Below, piece by piece: positions 20,681-29,569 of a stretch of 64,000 nt of DNA; within the stretch, counting starts at the first letter, position 1; every line of letters starts with the position of its first letter. The stretch lies in the NCBI GenBank assembly GCA_023138975.1, contig JAGLON010000033.1, forward strand, positions 1 through 64,000, written 5' to 3'. Below the pieces are notes generated by a model. The model did no database searches. It was not told the DNA's origin and was given only the letters and a program-made list of their open reading frames with translations. Source of the stretch: Candidatus Zixiibacteriota bacterium (GTDB taxonomy: Bacteria; Zixibacteria; MSB-5A5; GN15; JAAZOE01). Position numbers and translations under genes: made by a program.

Positions 20681-21004
20681 TCAGCCCTGAAGTGCCCGGG
20701 TAATTTCAATGATTTTCTCATTAGGAATTGCCGCCCAGCTTTCAACAACATGAGCACCGTGAGATCGGGTTATCAAAGAGACTTTTACCGCGGTTTCTTC
20801 ATCCGGTGCTTCATAAATATCCATGAAATCCCATGTGCCAAGTAGGGCAAAGTGGCTAATGAATTTCACTTCGGGACACCTTTCTTTGATTTCCGTGAGC
20901 CAGGTACGGGCATCCCCAGTTCGATCTCTTAGCTTACAGGCAACCTCGACAAGGTTTGCGTCCGGTCGGGCGATTTTGGTCATGAGCACAAATGTTTTCA
21001 TCAC
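20681..21004 (-). CDS. Small GYD/AsnC-ligand-binding-like domain protein
   Basis: 'HFALLGTWDFMDIYEAPDEETAVKVSLITRSHGA', resembling GYD-domain proteins. Confidence 0.65.
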   Translation of the reverse strand: MMKTFVLMTKIARPDANLVEVACKLRDRTGDARTWLTEIKERCPEVKFISHFALLGTWDFMDIYEAPDEETAVKVSLITRSHGAHVVESWAAIPNEKIIEITRALQG

Positions 21005-21192
21005 TTGCCTCCGATAAGATTCAGTTTTTCCAGTATTTCGGCCCTTGATGTGAGAGAGAAGTTTCTCTGATGTGTAAAGATTATACGAGTGAAATTATTA
21101 TTGCAAGAGCAAAATTTCGTTTGTAAATACTACATTCTGTATTAACTTATCTATGTCGTATGCACTACATGCCCAGCGCTCAGGAGGAAAAA

Positions 21193-23565
21193 ATGAAATC
21201 ATCTCTTTTTAAGCTATTGAAAGTTACTATCATAGTTATGCTGCTAATAACGTTTTGCAGCACTTCCGGGTTCTGTCAGGCATTAATTGCCGATCATACC
21301 TCAAGTGATGAGTTTTCCAACATTCCGGATTCTATCATCACTTTTATTCGCGGTAATTACTATTACTACTACGCCCATACCTCCCACGGAAGCCAAATAA
21401 TGACCGGTTTGGATATGGTATATGCCGAGGATAATTTATATCAGGAGCCGTATTTTTATGAGCGCAGTGATGATTTAGGGCATGTGGGCGATACCTCATG
21501 GGTTCCTTATATGCGGACCTATCTGGCCTCGAATCCGGATTGCAATATGGTGATGTTTTCGTGGTGCGGGGGCTGTTCGGATAATTCCGAGGCAGGTATG
21601 AATATATACCTAAATAAAATGAATGAGCTTGAAAGTGACTATCCATCGCATACTTTTATTTATATGACGGGGCATCTGGATGGGGGTGGAATCACAGGCA
21701 ATCTTTATCTCCGTAATAATCAAATCAGAGATTACTGCAATGCCAACGATAAAATCCTGTTTGATTTCGCTGATATCGAAAGTTATGATCCGGACGGGAC
21801 ATATTATCCTGATGAAAATGATGCCTGTGGCTGGTGTGAAACTTGGTGTGCTTCTCATAGTTGCCCGAGTTGCGCCGGTTGTGCCCATTCCCATTGTTTC
21901 AACTGCTATCGAAAAGGGAAGGCATGGTGGTGGATGATGGCCAAGATATCAGGCTGGCAGGCGACTCTTGATACGATTCCTGATATTGTTTCCTTCTCAC
22001 CGGAGCAGAATGAGATGAATGTTGGGTTATCATCAGATATTTCAGTACAATTTGATATCCCTATGGATGAAACGACCTTGACAAGTTCATCAATTAACCT
22101 CTTTTCCAAATATAAAGGCAAATTACCGGGAACATTCTCATACGATGCGCCTACCAACACGGTGCTATTCAATCCCACTACTGATTTTGTTGTCGGTGAT
22201 GTGATTCAGGTGGTAATAACCGATGCTGTTCTATCTGCGGCGGGAGTGCCGTTAACTAACGGGTTTGGATGGAGTTTTACGTGCGAGGTTTCCGCCGGAA
22301 ATGCTCAATTTGGAGACACTGCATCATTTGCTATACCCACTTACCCGCGTCAAGTGAAGGCAGCGGATTTAAATGGGGACAATAATGTTGATATTGTGGT
22401 AGTAAACAGCGATGGTTTTCATGTGATGCTTGGCACCGGAACCGGAGCTCTACAGCCGTTTGTTACTTACACGACCCCATCATATTCCTATTCAATGACG
22501 TTAGCAGATGTCAACAATGACGGTTATCCTGAAGTAGCGATTGCCGGGGAGTCTTCGGAGTACTATGGGTATACTTCAATATATATAAATAATGGTGACG
22601 GTACGTTTGGTGATCCTATCTCTTATGATGGAGGCGGCGAAGGGGATATCACTTCTGCGGACTTAAATCTGGATGGATATTTAGATTTAATTGTAGTGCA
22701 ATCTTTTCTTTCCAGCAATATATATGTATTTCTCAATAACGGAAACGAGACTTTTACAACGGATACGATCTATACGGCTGAGCTTGGTTCCCAGAGTGTT
22801 GCCGCTGAAGATTTTAATGGAGACGGATATTTCGATATTGTGGTTGGCTGGAGTCAATCGAACACAGTTGAGGTTTTTTTGAGCACTGGCCCGGGGCGCC
22901 TTTCAGAAGGTGTCGAGTATCTTACCAGTTACGCAGTACAGTCACTTTATGCGGCAGACTTGGATAATGATGGTGATGTTGATATTGTAACGGGGGATGA
23001 AACCAGCGAATATATGGGGATTGCATCATATCTTTACAATAATGGTGATGGTACGTTTGGTAATTTAAGTGGAGCCTATGTGGAAGGTGGTGCAGTGGCG
23101 GGTATATACTGTACCGATTTGAATAACAACGGGTTTAATGATATCGCCTGCGTTGCCTGGGGAGAATATTTTAGATATATGCTAAATCAAGGTGATGGAT
23201 CGTTTGGCGCAGTTCAAACCGAAACGATTTTGGACAGAGTGCGTGATATGACCTGTGCCGATATGGACAACGACGGCGATATGGATATCATTTCCATGCA
23301 TGATGGTCCAATGCTTGTCACGGTTACTAAGAATGGAATGGTAATAAACCCTCCATATTGCGGCGATGCCAATAATGATGGCTCGCTTGATGTAGGTGAT
23401 GCTGTGTATCTCATCAATTATGCCTTCAAAGGTGGACCTGCACCGAATCCTGTGTGTCAGGGCGATGCGAATAATGATAGTGATGTCAATGTTGGTGATG
23501 CTATCTTTATTGTCAATTATGCATTTAAAGGAGGTCCATCTCCGGGCACTAACTGCTGTGATTAA
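21193..23565 (+). CDS. Secreted H-x-S-H-G family protein with Big_5-like Ig, seven FG-GAP/VCBS-like repeats and C-terminal dockerin pair (paralog P1)
   Basis: RBS AGGAGG before ATG at 21193, signal peptide, 'YAHTSHGSQ', 'SWCGG', 'CAHSHCFNCYRKGKAWWWMMAKISGW', seven 'D-N-D-G-x-x-D' blades, terminal dockerin 'CGDANNDGSLDVGDAVYLINYAFKGG'. Confidence 0.8.
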   Translation: MKSSLFKLLKVTIIVMLLITFCSTSGFCQALIADHTSSDEFSNIPDSIITFIRGNYYYYYAHTSHGSQIMTGLDMVYAEDNLYQEPYFYERSDDLGHVGDTSWVPYMRTYLASNPDCNMVMFSWCGGCSDNSEAGMNIYLNKMNELESDYPSHTFIYMTGHLDGGGITGNLYLRNNQIRDYCNANDKILFDFADIESYDPDGTYYPDENDACGWCETWCASHSCPSCAGCAHSHCFNCYRKGKAWWWMMAKISGWQATLDTIPDIVSFSPEQNEMNVGLSSDISVQFDIPMDETTLTSSSINLFSKYKGKLPGTFSYDAPTNTVLFNPTTDFVVGDVIQVVITDAVLSAAGVPLTNGFGWSFTCEVSAGNAQFGDTASFAIPTYPRQVKAADLNGDNNVDIVVVNSDGFHVMLGTGTGALQPFVTYTTPSYSYSMTLADVNNDGYPEVAIAGESSEYYGYTSIYINNGDGTFGDPISYDGGGEGDITSADLNLDGYLDLIVVQSFLSSNIYVFLNNGNETFTTDTIYTAELGSQSVAAEDFNGDGYFDIVVGWSQSNTVEVFLSTGPGRLSEGVEYLTSYAVQSLYAADLDNDGDVDIVTGDETSEYMGIASYLYNNGDGTFGNLSGAYVEGGAVAGIYCTDLNNNGFNDIACVAWGEYFRYMLNQGDGSFGAVQTETILDRVRDMTCADMDNDGDMDIISMHDGPMLVTVTKNGMVINPPYCGDANNDGSLDVGDAVYLINYAFKGGPAPNPVCQGDANNDSDVNVGDAIFIVNYAFKGGPSPGTNCCD

Positions 23566-23745
23566 CTGTGAATCCGGGCTTTGTTCGATAATATCAATTA
23601 GTGAATAAAGACTGTATCCATGAAAACAGGCTTGCGATTAGCTATTATTATTTATTAGATTAATGGGATGGCGGGCAAGGCTCTACAAAATTTGATAATA
23701 TGCCGAATATAGGATTATGAACGGTAATAGTCGGCAACGGATGGC

Positions 23746-24318
23746 ATGAAAAAAATATCAAAAAAATCACTGGCTGATTTAATTGAGAAGTGCAATAACG
23801 GGGATGAAGCTGCCTGGCATATTCTTATTGATTTTATCGCGCCATATGTTTTTGCCATTTGTTCCAAAAGTAGAATGACCCGGGATGAGAGCTTCGATAT
23901 TTTTGGCCAGGTTTCTCTACAGCTTATAAAATCGATCAAACGGCTAAAAGAACCGGGTAGTTTGTTGGCTTTTGTCGGGACGATTACTCGGCGAGAAATA
24001 TACGCCTTTTTCCAGAAAATCATGATGACAGATTCGATCGATGAGGAAATCGTCAATTCTGTACCTGACTTGTATAGTAAGTCGCCTGAAGATGATTTTG
24101 TTTTGCTGGAAAAGAGGGAAATGCTTATGGAAGCCATGCTTTCTTTGTCAGAAAGAGACTTTTTGTTGATTAAAATGCTTTATTTTGATCCCGGAGAGCC
24201 TTCGTATAAAGCAATCGCTAAAAAACTGAATATGCCGGTTTCATCTATTGGGCCGATTCGTGGAAAAATATTAGTCAGATTGTATAAGTACTTGAAAATA
24301 AAGAACAAAGGAAAATAG
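23746..24318 (+). CDS. Sigma-70 family (ECF-like) RNA polymerase sigma factor
   Basis: Region 2-like N-terminal half and region 4 'LSERDFLLIKMLYFDPGEPSYKAIAKKLNMPVSSIGPIRGKILVRLYK'. Confidence 0.85.
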   Translation: MKKISKKSLADLIEKCNNGDEAAWHILIDFIAPYVFAICSKSRMTRDESFDIFGQVSLQLIKSIKRLKEPGSLLAFVGTITRREIYAFFQKIMMTDSIDEEIVNSVPDLYSKSPEDDFVLLEKREMLMEAMLSLSERDFLLIKMLYFDPGEPSYKAIAKKLNMPVSSIGPIRGKILVRLYKYLKIKNKGK

Positions 24319-24364
24319 AGGTATTTTCTGCCGAGTGTTTTAATACCATTATGTAGGTGCATTT

Positions 24365-24955
24365 ATGAACTCCGAAGGTATAGATTTTAAAAAAATTGCC
24401 GCTTATTTGCAGGGTAAGTTAAAAGCAAATGAGAAAAAGGCGACTGAGAAGGAAATTGCTCAGAATCCGGTCCTTAAGACACTCATTGAAATGTCTCTTG
24501 ACTGGAAATCTGAGTTAGCCGATAAAAACTGGCAACAAGCCGGAAAGTCGGTTCATGCTCTATTGTCTAAGCAATTGGATGAAATAAAAGCGGCTGAAAA
24601 GAATACTCAATGGATGAGGGGAATCACAACCTTCGACTCCAAATTACTGCCGATTCCTGAAGGAGTCCGCCCGGCAACTGTCGATACGCGTCGTATTAAA
24701 ATACAGCTCGGTAATTCGCAATTAGATATATCCCTATATCCTGTGTCCACTGGCTCGTATGAACTAATAGGACAATTAATTGATTGGAATTCTGTTGATA
24801 TACACACGATTGTCTTAAAAGGTTCAAATCAATCGCTTTCGGCTGATACCAATCAATTTCAATTATTTCAATTCCCGAGAGTATCGGCGGGGCATTATTC
24901 TATGAAAGTTAAGCTGGGGCGGAAAATTATCGCCGTCATTGATCTTGATTTATGA
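24365..24955 (+). CDS. Putative soluble anti-sigma-like protein with C-terminal beta-sandwich-like region
   Basis: Directly after the sigma gene. N-terminus 'IAAYLQGKLKANEKKATEKEIAQNPVLKTLIE' resembles an anti-sigma helical domain without Zn ligands. No TM. Stop overlaps the next start (ATGA). Confidence 0.55.
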   Translation: MNSEGIDFKKIAAYLQGKLKANEKKATEKEIAQNPVLKTLIEMSLDWKSELADKNWQQAGKSVHALLSKQLDEIKAAEKNTQWMRGITTFDSKLLPIPEGVRPATVDTRRIKIQLGNSQLDISLYPVSTGSYELIGQLIDWNSVDIHTIVLKGSNQSLSADTNQFQLFQFPRVSAGHYSMKVKLGRKIIAVIDLDL

Positions 24956-27714
24956 TCTGTCTGGAAGATATTCGAGAGCTAAAAACGAAAAAAGCGGTTG
25001 AATCATATATTCAACAGCATTTTAGCGGTGACACTGATGCTTTTGCCGTAGAAGTAAGCCGTACGCTCAATAGTCTCCTTCATGGTAATTTGAAGAAAGC
25101 TGAAGCCTTCTATCGATCCTGTGTCAAATTATTTTCACTATTGCCAGAACATACACCGGTACTATTCATTACAATGGAAGCCCGTCTTGCTCATTGGTCA
25201 GGCAATCACAAGAAAGCGATAACAAAGTATAATTCGGCTATAAGGATGTATCAAAAACGCCGTGATTTTGCAGCCATTTCTAAAACCCGCCAGGGATTGA
25301 TGGATGTATTTATGTATCTTGGTGCCTATGATAAGGCTCTTGATACCGGGAAAAAAGCTCTTTCCTATTTTCAGCGAACAGGTAAACAGGTTAGTGCTGC
25401 GCAAGTTATGACGAATATCGGTAATGTTTACCATCGAATGGATAAAAATAAGCTATCAATGCGCTACTATGATAAGGCTCGAGAAATCTTTGCGGCCAAA
25501 GGCGGAGTTCCTCTGGCAATCGTAGATTACAATCGGGCCAATGTGTTAGCTAATATGAATCAGCTCGATGAGGCAGAGAAGCTTTATCAGTTTGCAGCTG
25601 ATGTTTATCGCCAGAATGGTCTGGAATTGATCGCTTGCAAGTCAGAATACTCGCTTGCCTATCTGCATTTTCTTTCCGGCAATTATTCCGATGCGTTGGA
25701 AATATTCGACCGGGTGTATGATACTTTTGATAAACTGGGGGATACCAAGGCCAAGGCCGTAACCGATCTTGATTTGGCGGAAATAAATATAGAGTTGAAC
25801 CAATTCGGCACGGCCATGATGCAGGGAGAAAGAGCCTGTACGGTCTTCGAGAACCTCGGGCATACCTATGAGCAGGCGAAGTCCTCATTTTTTGCTGCCG
25901 AAGCTTCTCGGAAATTAGGCGATTTATCTCATTCCCGGAAGTATCTAAGTAAATCTGAGAAACTCTTTCAGAAAGAGGGGAATCGTTTCTGGAAAGGAAT
26001 GATTGCTCTCGAAAAATCAAGGCTATTGACAGCGATGGGTGAATCTTCCAAGGCTGTATCGGCCGGCCGGTTGGCCCGTAAATCATTTATTGGTAACCAC
26101 GATGAGAGAAGAAGAATTGATGCGGATATCTCCCTTATTCACGCTTCTTATAATTCGGGAAAAATAAAACAGGCAATAGAATTGGCTTCTAAAGTTGAAC
26201 GGGGCAGATTGACCCGGGGGCAAAAGCATGATGTTCAATTTCTATTGGGGCAGTGTTATCTCCGCCGGAAATTACCAAAAGAGGCACTGAAGCATTTTAA
26301 AACAGCTATTGATGCGGCCGAGAAAATGCTTAGTAATCTTTCCAGCGATGAAATTAGATTTTTCTTTGCGTTTGACAAGTATCCAACCTACTTATCTGCG
26401 GTTGAATGTTTATTGGCAATGGGGAAAAGCAAAGAGGCGTTTTTGCAAAACTCTAATGCTATGTCAATATTGAACCAACGCATTGTTCCGGATACAAAGC
26501 TTCGACGGGAAGTGCCTGCGGAATTGCTAAACCGCCGTAAGGAATTGCGCTCAGCTTTAAAAAGGCTTGAAAAAAAACCAGAAACAGCCGGACAGCGAAT
26601 ACTTAGTACCGGTTCTGAGTATAGAAAAATTGAGTATGGCCTCTGGGCAAATGAGCAAAAAATTCGATCAGTTTTTACAAGCGGTAAAAAAGAGCGAGTA
26701 GCAATAAATCGCACGTCAATGGAAATTCAGAAAAATCTCTGTAATGATGAGCAAATAGTTAACTTGATTTGTCTTGACGGTCGAGTGGGCGCTTTCGTGT
26801 CAACTAACCGGAATACCAGATTCGTTAAGTGTCCGTTGGATCAGCAGGAGTTTAGATCTACTCTTCATAAACTACAGTATTTAATGGAGCGTGAGGTTCT
26901 ATCCGGTGGGCGCAGACAAGACAGTTCAGGAATAATAAATTTCTACTTAGCTCAACTATATGAGTGGTTAATCAGCCCATTACATCTTTCCAAAGAACAA
27001 AAACGAGTAATCATGCTGGTTGACGGAGAGTTTGCTCAAGTACCATACTTAGCATTGTTAAACTCGAACAAAAAACGATTAAAAGATATTTTCCATATCA
27101 GAGTGATTGCAAACCCGCGTGATATTTTAGGCAAACGGCGAAACCTTAAATTTGCAAAAAAAAATAACTCAATCTTTGCTGTCTCCGATATTGGATTACC
27201 GATGATCTTGAGGGAAGGTAAGGAGATAGCATATGAGTATCCGCGAGCCAAATTATATTCAGGAAAACAGGCGAATAGTGTTCATCTTAAGCAGGTTCTA
27301 AACCGCTCCGATGGCTTCATTCATATAGCGTCTCACGCTTCGCGTGCTTCAGAAAATCCTCTTTTTTCACGTATTTTACTTCACGATGGGCCGTTTTTCC
27401 CGTTTGACCTGTTCGAAAACGGAATAAAAGCGGAATTAGTGAGTTTATCAGGTTGCCAAACTGCCGCTCCTGGTATATATTATGGTAACTCTTTTAGTCT
27501 GGCAAAAGCCTTTTATCAGGCCGGTTCGAGATTTGTCTTAGCGTCGTTATGGTCGGTTTCCGATAAAATGAGTATGCTGTTTATGACGCAGTTTTATAAA
27601 TCTCTAAAATCTGTCGATGATATCGGGTTGGCATATTATACCGCAGTAAATCAGACTGAAAAGATTAATAGTAATCCAGCGCTTTGGAGTCCATTTATTC
27701 TGATTGGGATGTAA
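24952..27714 (+). CDS. TPR-CHAT domain protein (putative caspase-like protease)
   Basis: Multiple TPRs ('AAQVMTNIGNVYHRMDKNKLSMRYYDKAREIFAAKG'). C-terminal CHAT with His 'GFIHIASHA' and Cys 'LVSLSGCQTAAP', ending 'ALWSPFILIGM'. Confidence 0.9.
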   Translation: MICLEDIRELKTKKAVESYIQQHFSGDTDAFAVEVSRTLNSLLHGNLKKAEAFYRSCVKLFSLLPEHTPVLFITMEARLAHWSGNHKKAITKYNSAIRMYQKRRDFAAISKTRQGLMDVFMYLGAYDKALDTGKKALSYFQRTGKQVSAAQVMTNIGNVYHRMDKNKLSMRYYDKAREIFAAKGGVPLAIVDYNRANVLANMNQLDEAEKLYQFAADVYRQNGLELIACKSEYSLAYLHFLSGNYSDALEIFDRVYDTFDKLGDTKAKAVTDLDLAEINIELNQFGTAMMQGERACTVFENLGHTYEQAKSSFFAAEASRKLGDLSHSRKYLSKSEKLFQKEGNRFWKGMIALEKSRLLTAMGESSKAVSAGRLARKSFIGNHDERRRIDADISLIHASYNSGKIKQAIELASKVERGRLTRGQKHDVQFLLGQCYLRRKLPKEALKHFKTAIDAAEKMLSNLSSDEIRFFFAFDKYPTYLSAVECLLAMGKSKEAFLQNSNAMSILNQRIVPDTKLRREVPAELLNRRKELRSALKRLEKKPETAGQRILSTGSEYRKIEYGLWANEQKIRSVFTSGKKERVAINRTSMEIQKNLCNDEQIVNLICLDGRVGAFVSTNRNTRFVKCPLDQQEFRSTLHKLQYLMEREVLSGGRRQDSSGIINFYLAQLYEWLISPLHLSKEQKRVIMLVDGEFAQVPYLALLNSNKKRLKDIFHIRVIANPRDILGKRRNLKFAKKNNSIFAVSDIGLPMILREGKEIAYEYPRAKLYSGKQANSVHLKQVLNRSDGFIHIASHASRASENPLFSRILLHDGPFFPFDLFENGIKAELVSLSGCQTAAPGIYYGNSFSLAKAFYQAGSRFVLASLWSVSDKMSMLFMTQFYKSLKSVDDIGLAYYTAVNQTEKINSNPALWSPFILIGM

Positions 27715-27735
27715 TTTTTCCCAAAGGATAGTCTT

Positions 27736-29166
27736 ATGAACGCACACAAAAACTCTTTCATTGTTCTATCATCATTGATGTGTTTGTTTTTATTTGCATC
27801 GATTTCAGCTCAACCCGTCGAAATTGATAATCAAATAGTCGTAGTTACCAAGAAAAACTGCAATCCTGAGAATATTTGGGGGACCGGTAAGGCTACTGTT
27901 CGAGATAGCATAAAAGGCTGTAATACTTTTTTGATTGATATCAATTCTGATGAATCCGGGGTAAGAGCCTATCTTGACACGTTGGCAAAGAACCCGAGTG
28001 TTGACTATTTAGAGCCAAATTATCAGGTAGAACTTCCAGAAAATTTCCAGATGAGTATTTCGTTTCCGGACGAAGGATGTCCGCCTTTGGTTAAGGGTAC
28101 CAGCCCTCCGGATTTCTTTGGCTTACCGGCTATATATGATCTTGGAACCGAGATGGCTCACGAGTTAACCACTGGTGAAGGTATTATTGTCGCGATTATT
28201 GATAACGGCATAGACCAGAATCACCCGCTTTTTCAACAATCTATCATGCTTCCCGGTAAAGACTTCATCGATATGGATGACGATCCCTCCGATGAGGGAG
28301 GTGATGTATATGGGCATGGGACCTTTGTAACGGGACTTGTATTACTTAACGCCCCCGATTGTGGAATTGTGACCGTTCGGGCATTTAACGGCAATGGTAT
28401 CGGAAGCTCGTTTTCAATTGCTCGAGCCATCCGTTGGGCCGCCAATCATGATGCAGATGTCATTAATATGAGTTTCGGTATGGAGACTGATAGCAAGCTT
28501 GTAAAAAATGCGATAAAGTTTGCAAATAATAAGGAAGTTGCATTAGTCGCCGCAAGTGGTAACGAAGGTTTGACGACACGTATATTCCCGGCAGCATATA
28601 ATACTGTAATTGCAGTGTCGGCTATTGATTCGCTGGAACATCTTGCCGATTTTTCGAATTATGGTGAATACATAGACGTGTGCGCCCCCGGGGTCAATTT
28701 ATACAGTAGCTTAGCCGGTGAATACAATTGGGGTACCTGGAGCGGTACTTCCTTTGCCGCACCGCTTGTTAGTGCGGCCTGTGCATTGACTCTATCTCTG
28801 AATGAAGAGGTGACACCCAATAGAATCGAACGGCATGTCGGACTGACTGCCCGAAGGGTTTTAAGCTGGGGAGAGATAGTTCCTCCCGATTCACAATATG
28901 GCAATGGGTGCATTGATATTTTTGCTGCAGTTAGCCAAATTAATGAACCTGATATTATTCTGTGCGGTGATGCTGATGGCAATGGTGTTGTGAATATGGG
29001 GGATGTTCAATATATTGTCCGTTATGTATTTAAAAGCGGATCGCAGCCTTCTTCAATGAGCGCCGCCGACGTTAATTGTGATTTCCATGTAAATGAAGCG
29101 GATGCGACATTTTTATTGAATTTCTTGTTAAAAGGAGGTCCGCAGCCCTGTTGCTGGGCCAGATAA
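27736..29166 (+). CDS. Secreted S8 subtilisin-like peptidase with C-terminal dockerin
   Basis: Signal peptide, I9-like propeptide, triad motifs 'IVAIIDNGID', 'HGTFVTGL', 'GTSFAAPLVSA', dockerin 'CGDADGNGVVNMGDVQYIVRYVF'. Confidence 0.92.
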   Translation: MNAHKNSFIVLSSLMCLFLFASISAQPVEIDNQIVVVTKKNCNPENIWGTGKATVRDSIKGCNTFLIDINSDESGVRAYLDTLAKNPSVDYLEPNYQVELPENFQMSISFPDEGCPPLVKGTSPPDFFGLPAIYDLGTEMAHELTTGEGIIVAIIDNGIDQNHPLFQQSIMLPGKDFIDMDDDPSDEGGDVYGHGTFVTGLVLLNAPDCGIVTVRAFNGNGIGSSFSIARAIRWAANHDADVINMSFGMETDSKLVKNAIKFANNKEVALVAASGNEGLTTRIFPAAYNTVIAVSAIDSLEHLADFSNYGEYIDVCAPGVNLYSSLAGEYNWGTWSGTSFAAPLVSAACALTLSLNEEVTPNRIERHVGLTARRVLSWGEIVPPDSQYGNGCIDIFAAVSQINEPDIILCGDADGNGVVNMGDVQYIVRYVFKSGSQPSSMSAADVNCDFHVNEADATFLLNFLLKGGPQPCCWAR

Positions 29167-29190
29167 AAGCTTTTACAGAAAAATGTATTT

Positions 29191-29239
29191 ATACCCCCTT
29201 ATTTAGATGATTATTTTTAATTTAGGGGGTATTTTTTTT
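29191..29239 (+). terminator. Intrinsic terminator after the subtilase gene
   Basis: ATACCCCC...GGGGGTAT stem followed by a T-run. Confidence 0.75.
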
Positions 29240-29314
29240 GTATTTAGATTATACCATTTATTGGAGTTGCCACATATCTTGTGGCGTTCTTCCGACTCTT
29301 GAAGCGCAGTGCTG

Positions 29315-29345
29315 GGGGTGGGACGGCAATCCCGCCCCTGTTTTT
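29315..29345 (+). terminator. Second strong hairpin plus T-tract sharing a 20-mer with 34546..34565
   Basis: GGGGTGGGA-CGGCAA-TCCCGCCCC stem (9 bp with one T-G), then TGTTTTT. Confidence 0.6.
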
Positions 29346-29569
29346 ATTGAATCAAGTAAAATTCAGAATTTTCCGAAAACACATAAACATTAGGAAAGAT
29401 AAAGCTTTTCGGTATTTATTAGTGTCTATTCGCATACCTTTTAGCATGGGGCTATCTACATATACACGCGTTTTAAAAAACTTACTATTTTATCAAAAGG
29501 GGAGGACCTTACTAATTGACGGTTTAACCCTCACGTAAACCCTTTTCCATATTACCATCTGGAGGATTC

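Noticed and set aside
25550-26086. 178-aa minus-strand ORF inside the TPR-CHAT gene
   Set aside because: Low-complexity translation, antisense to TPR repeats; no homology-like features.
29281-29538. 85-aa ORF between the two subtilase genes
   Set aside because: Overlaps the hairpin/T-tract structure; no RBS or domain evidence.
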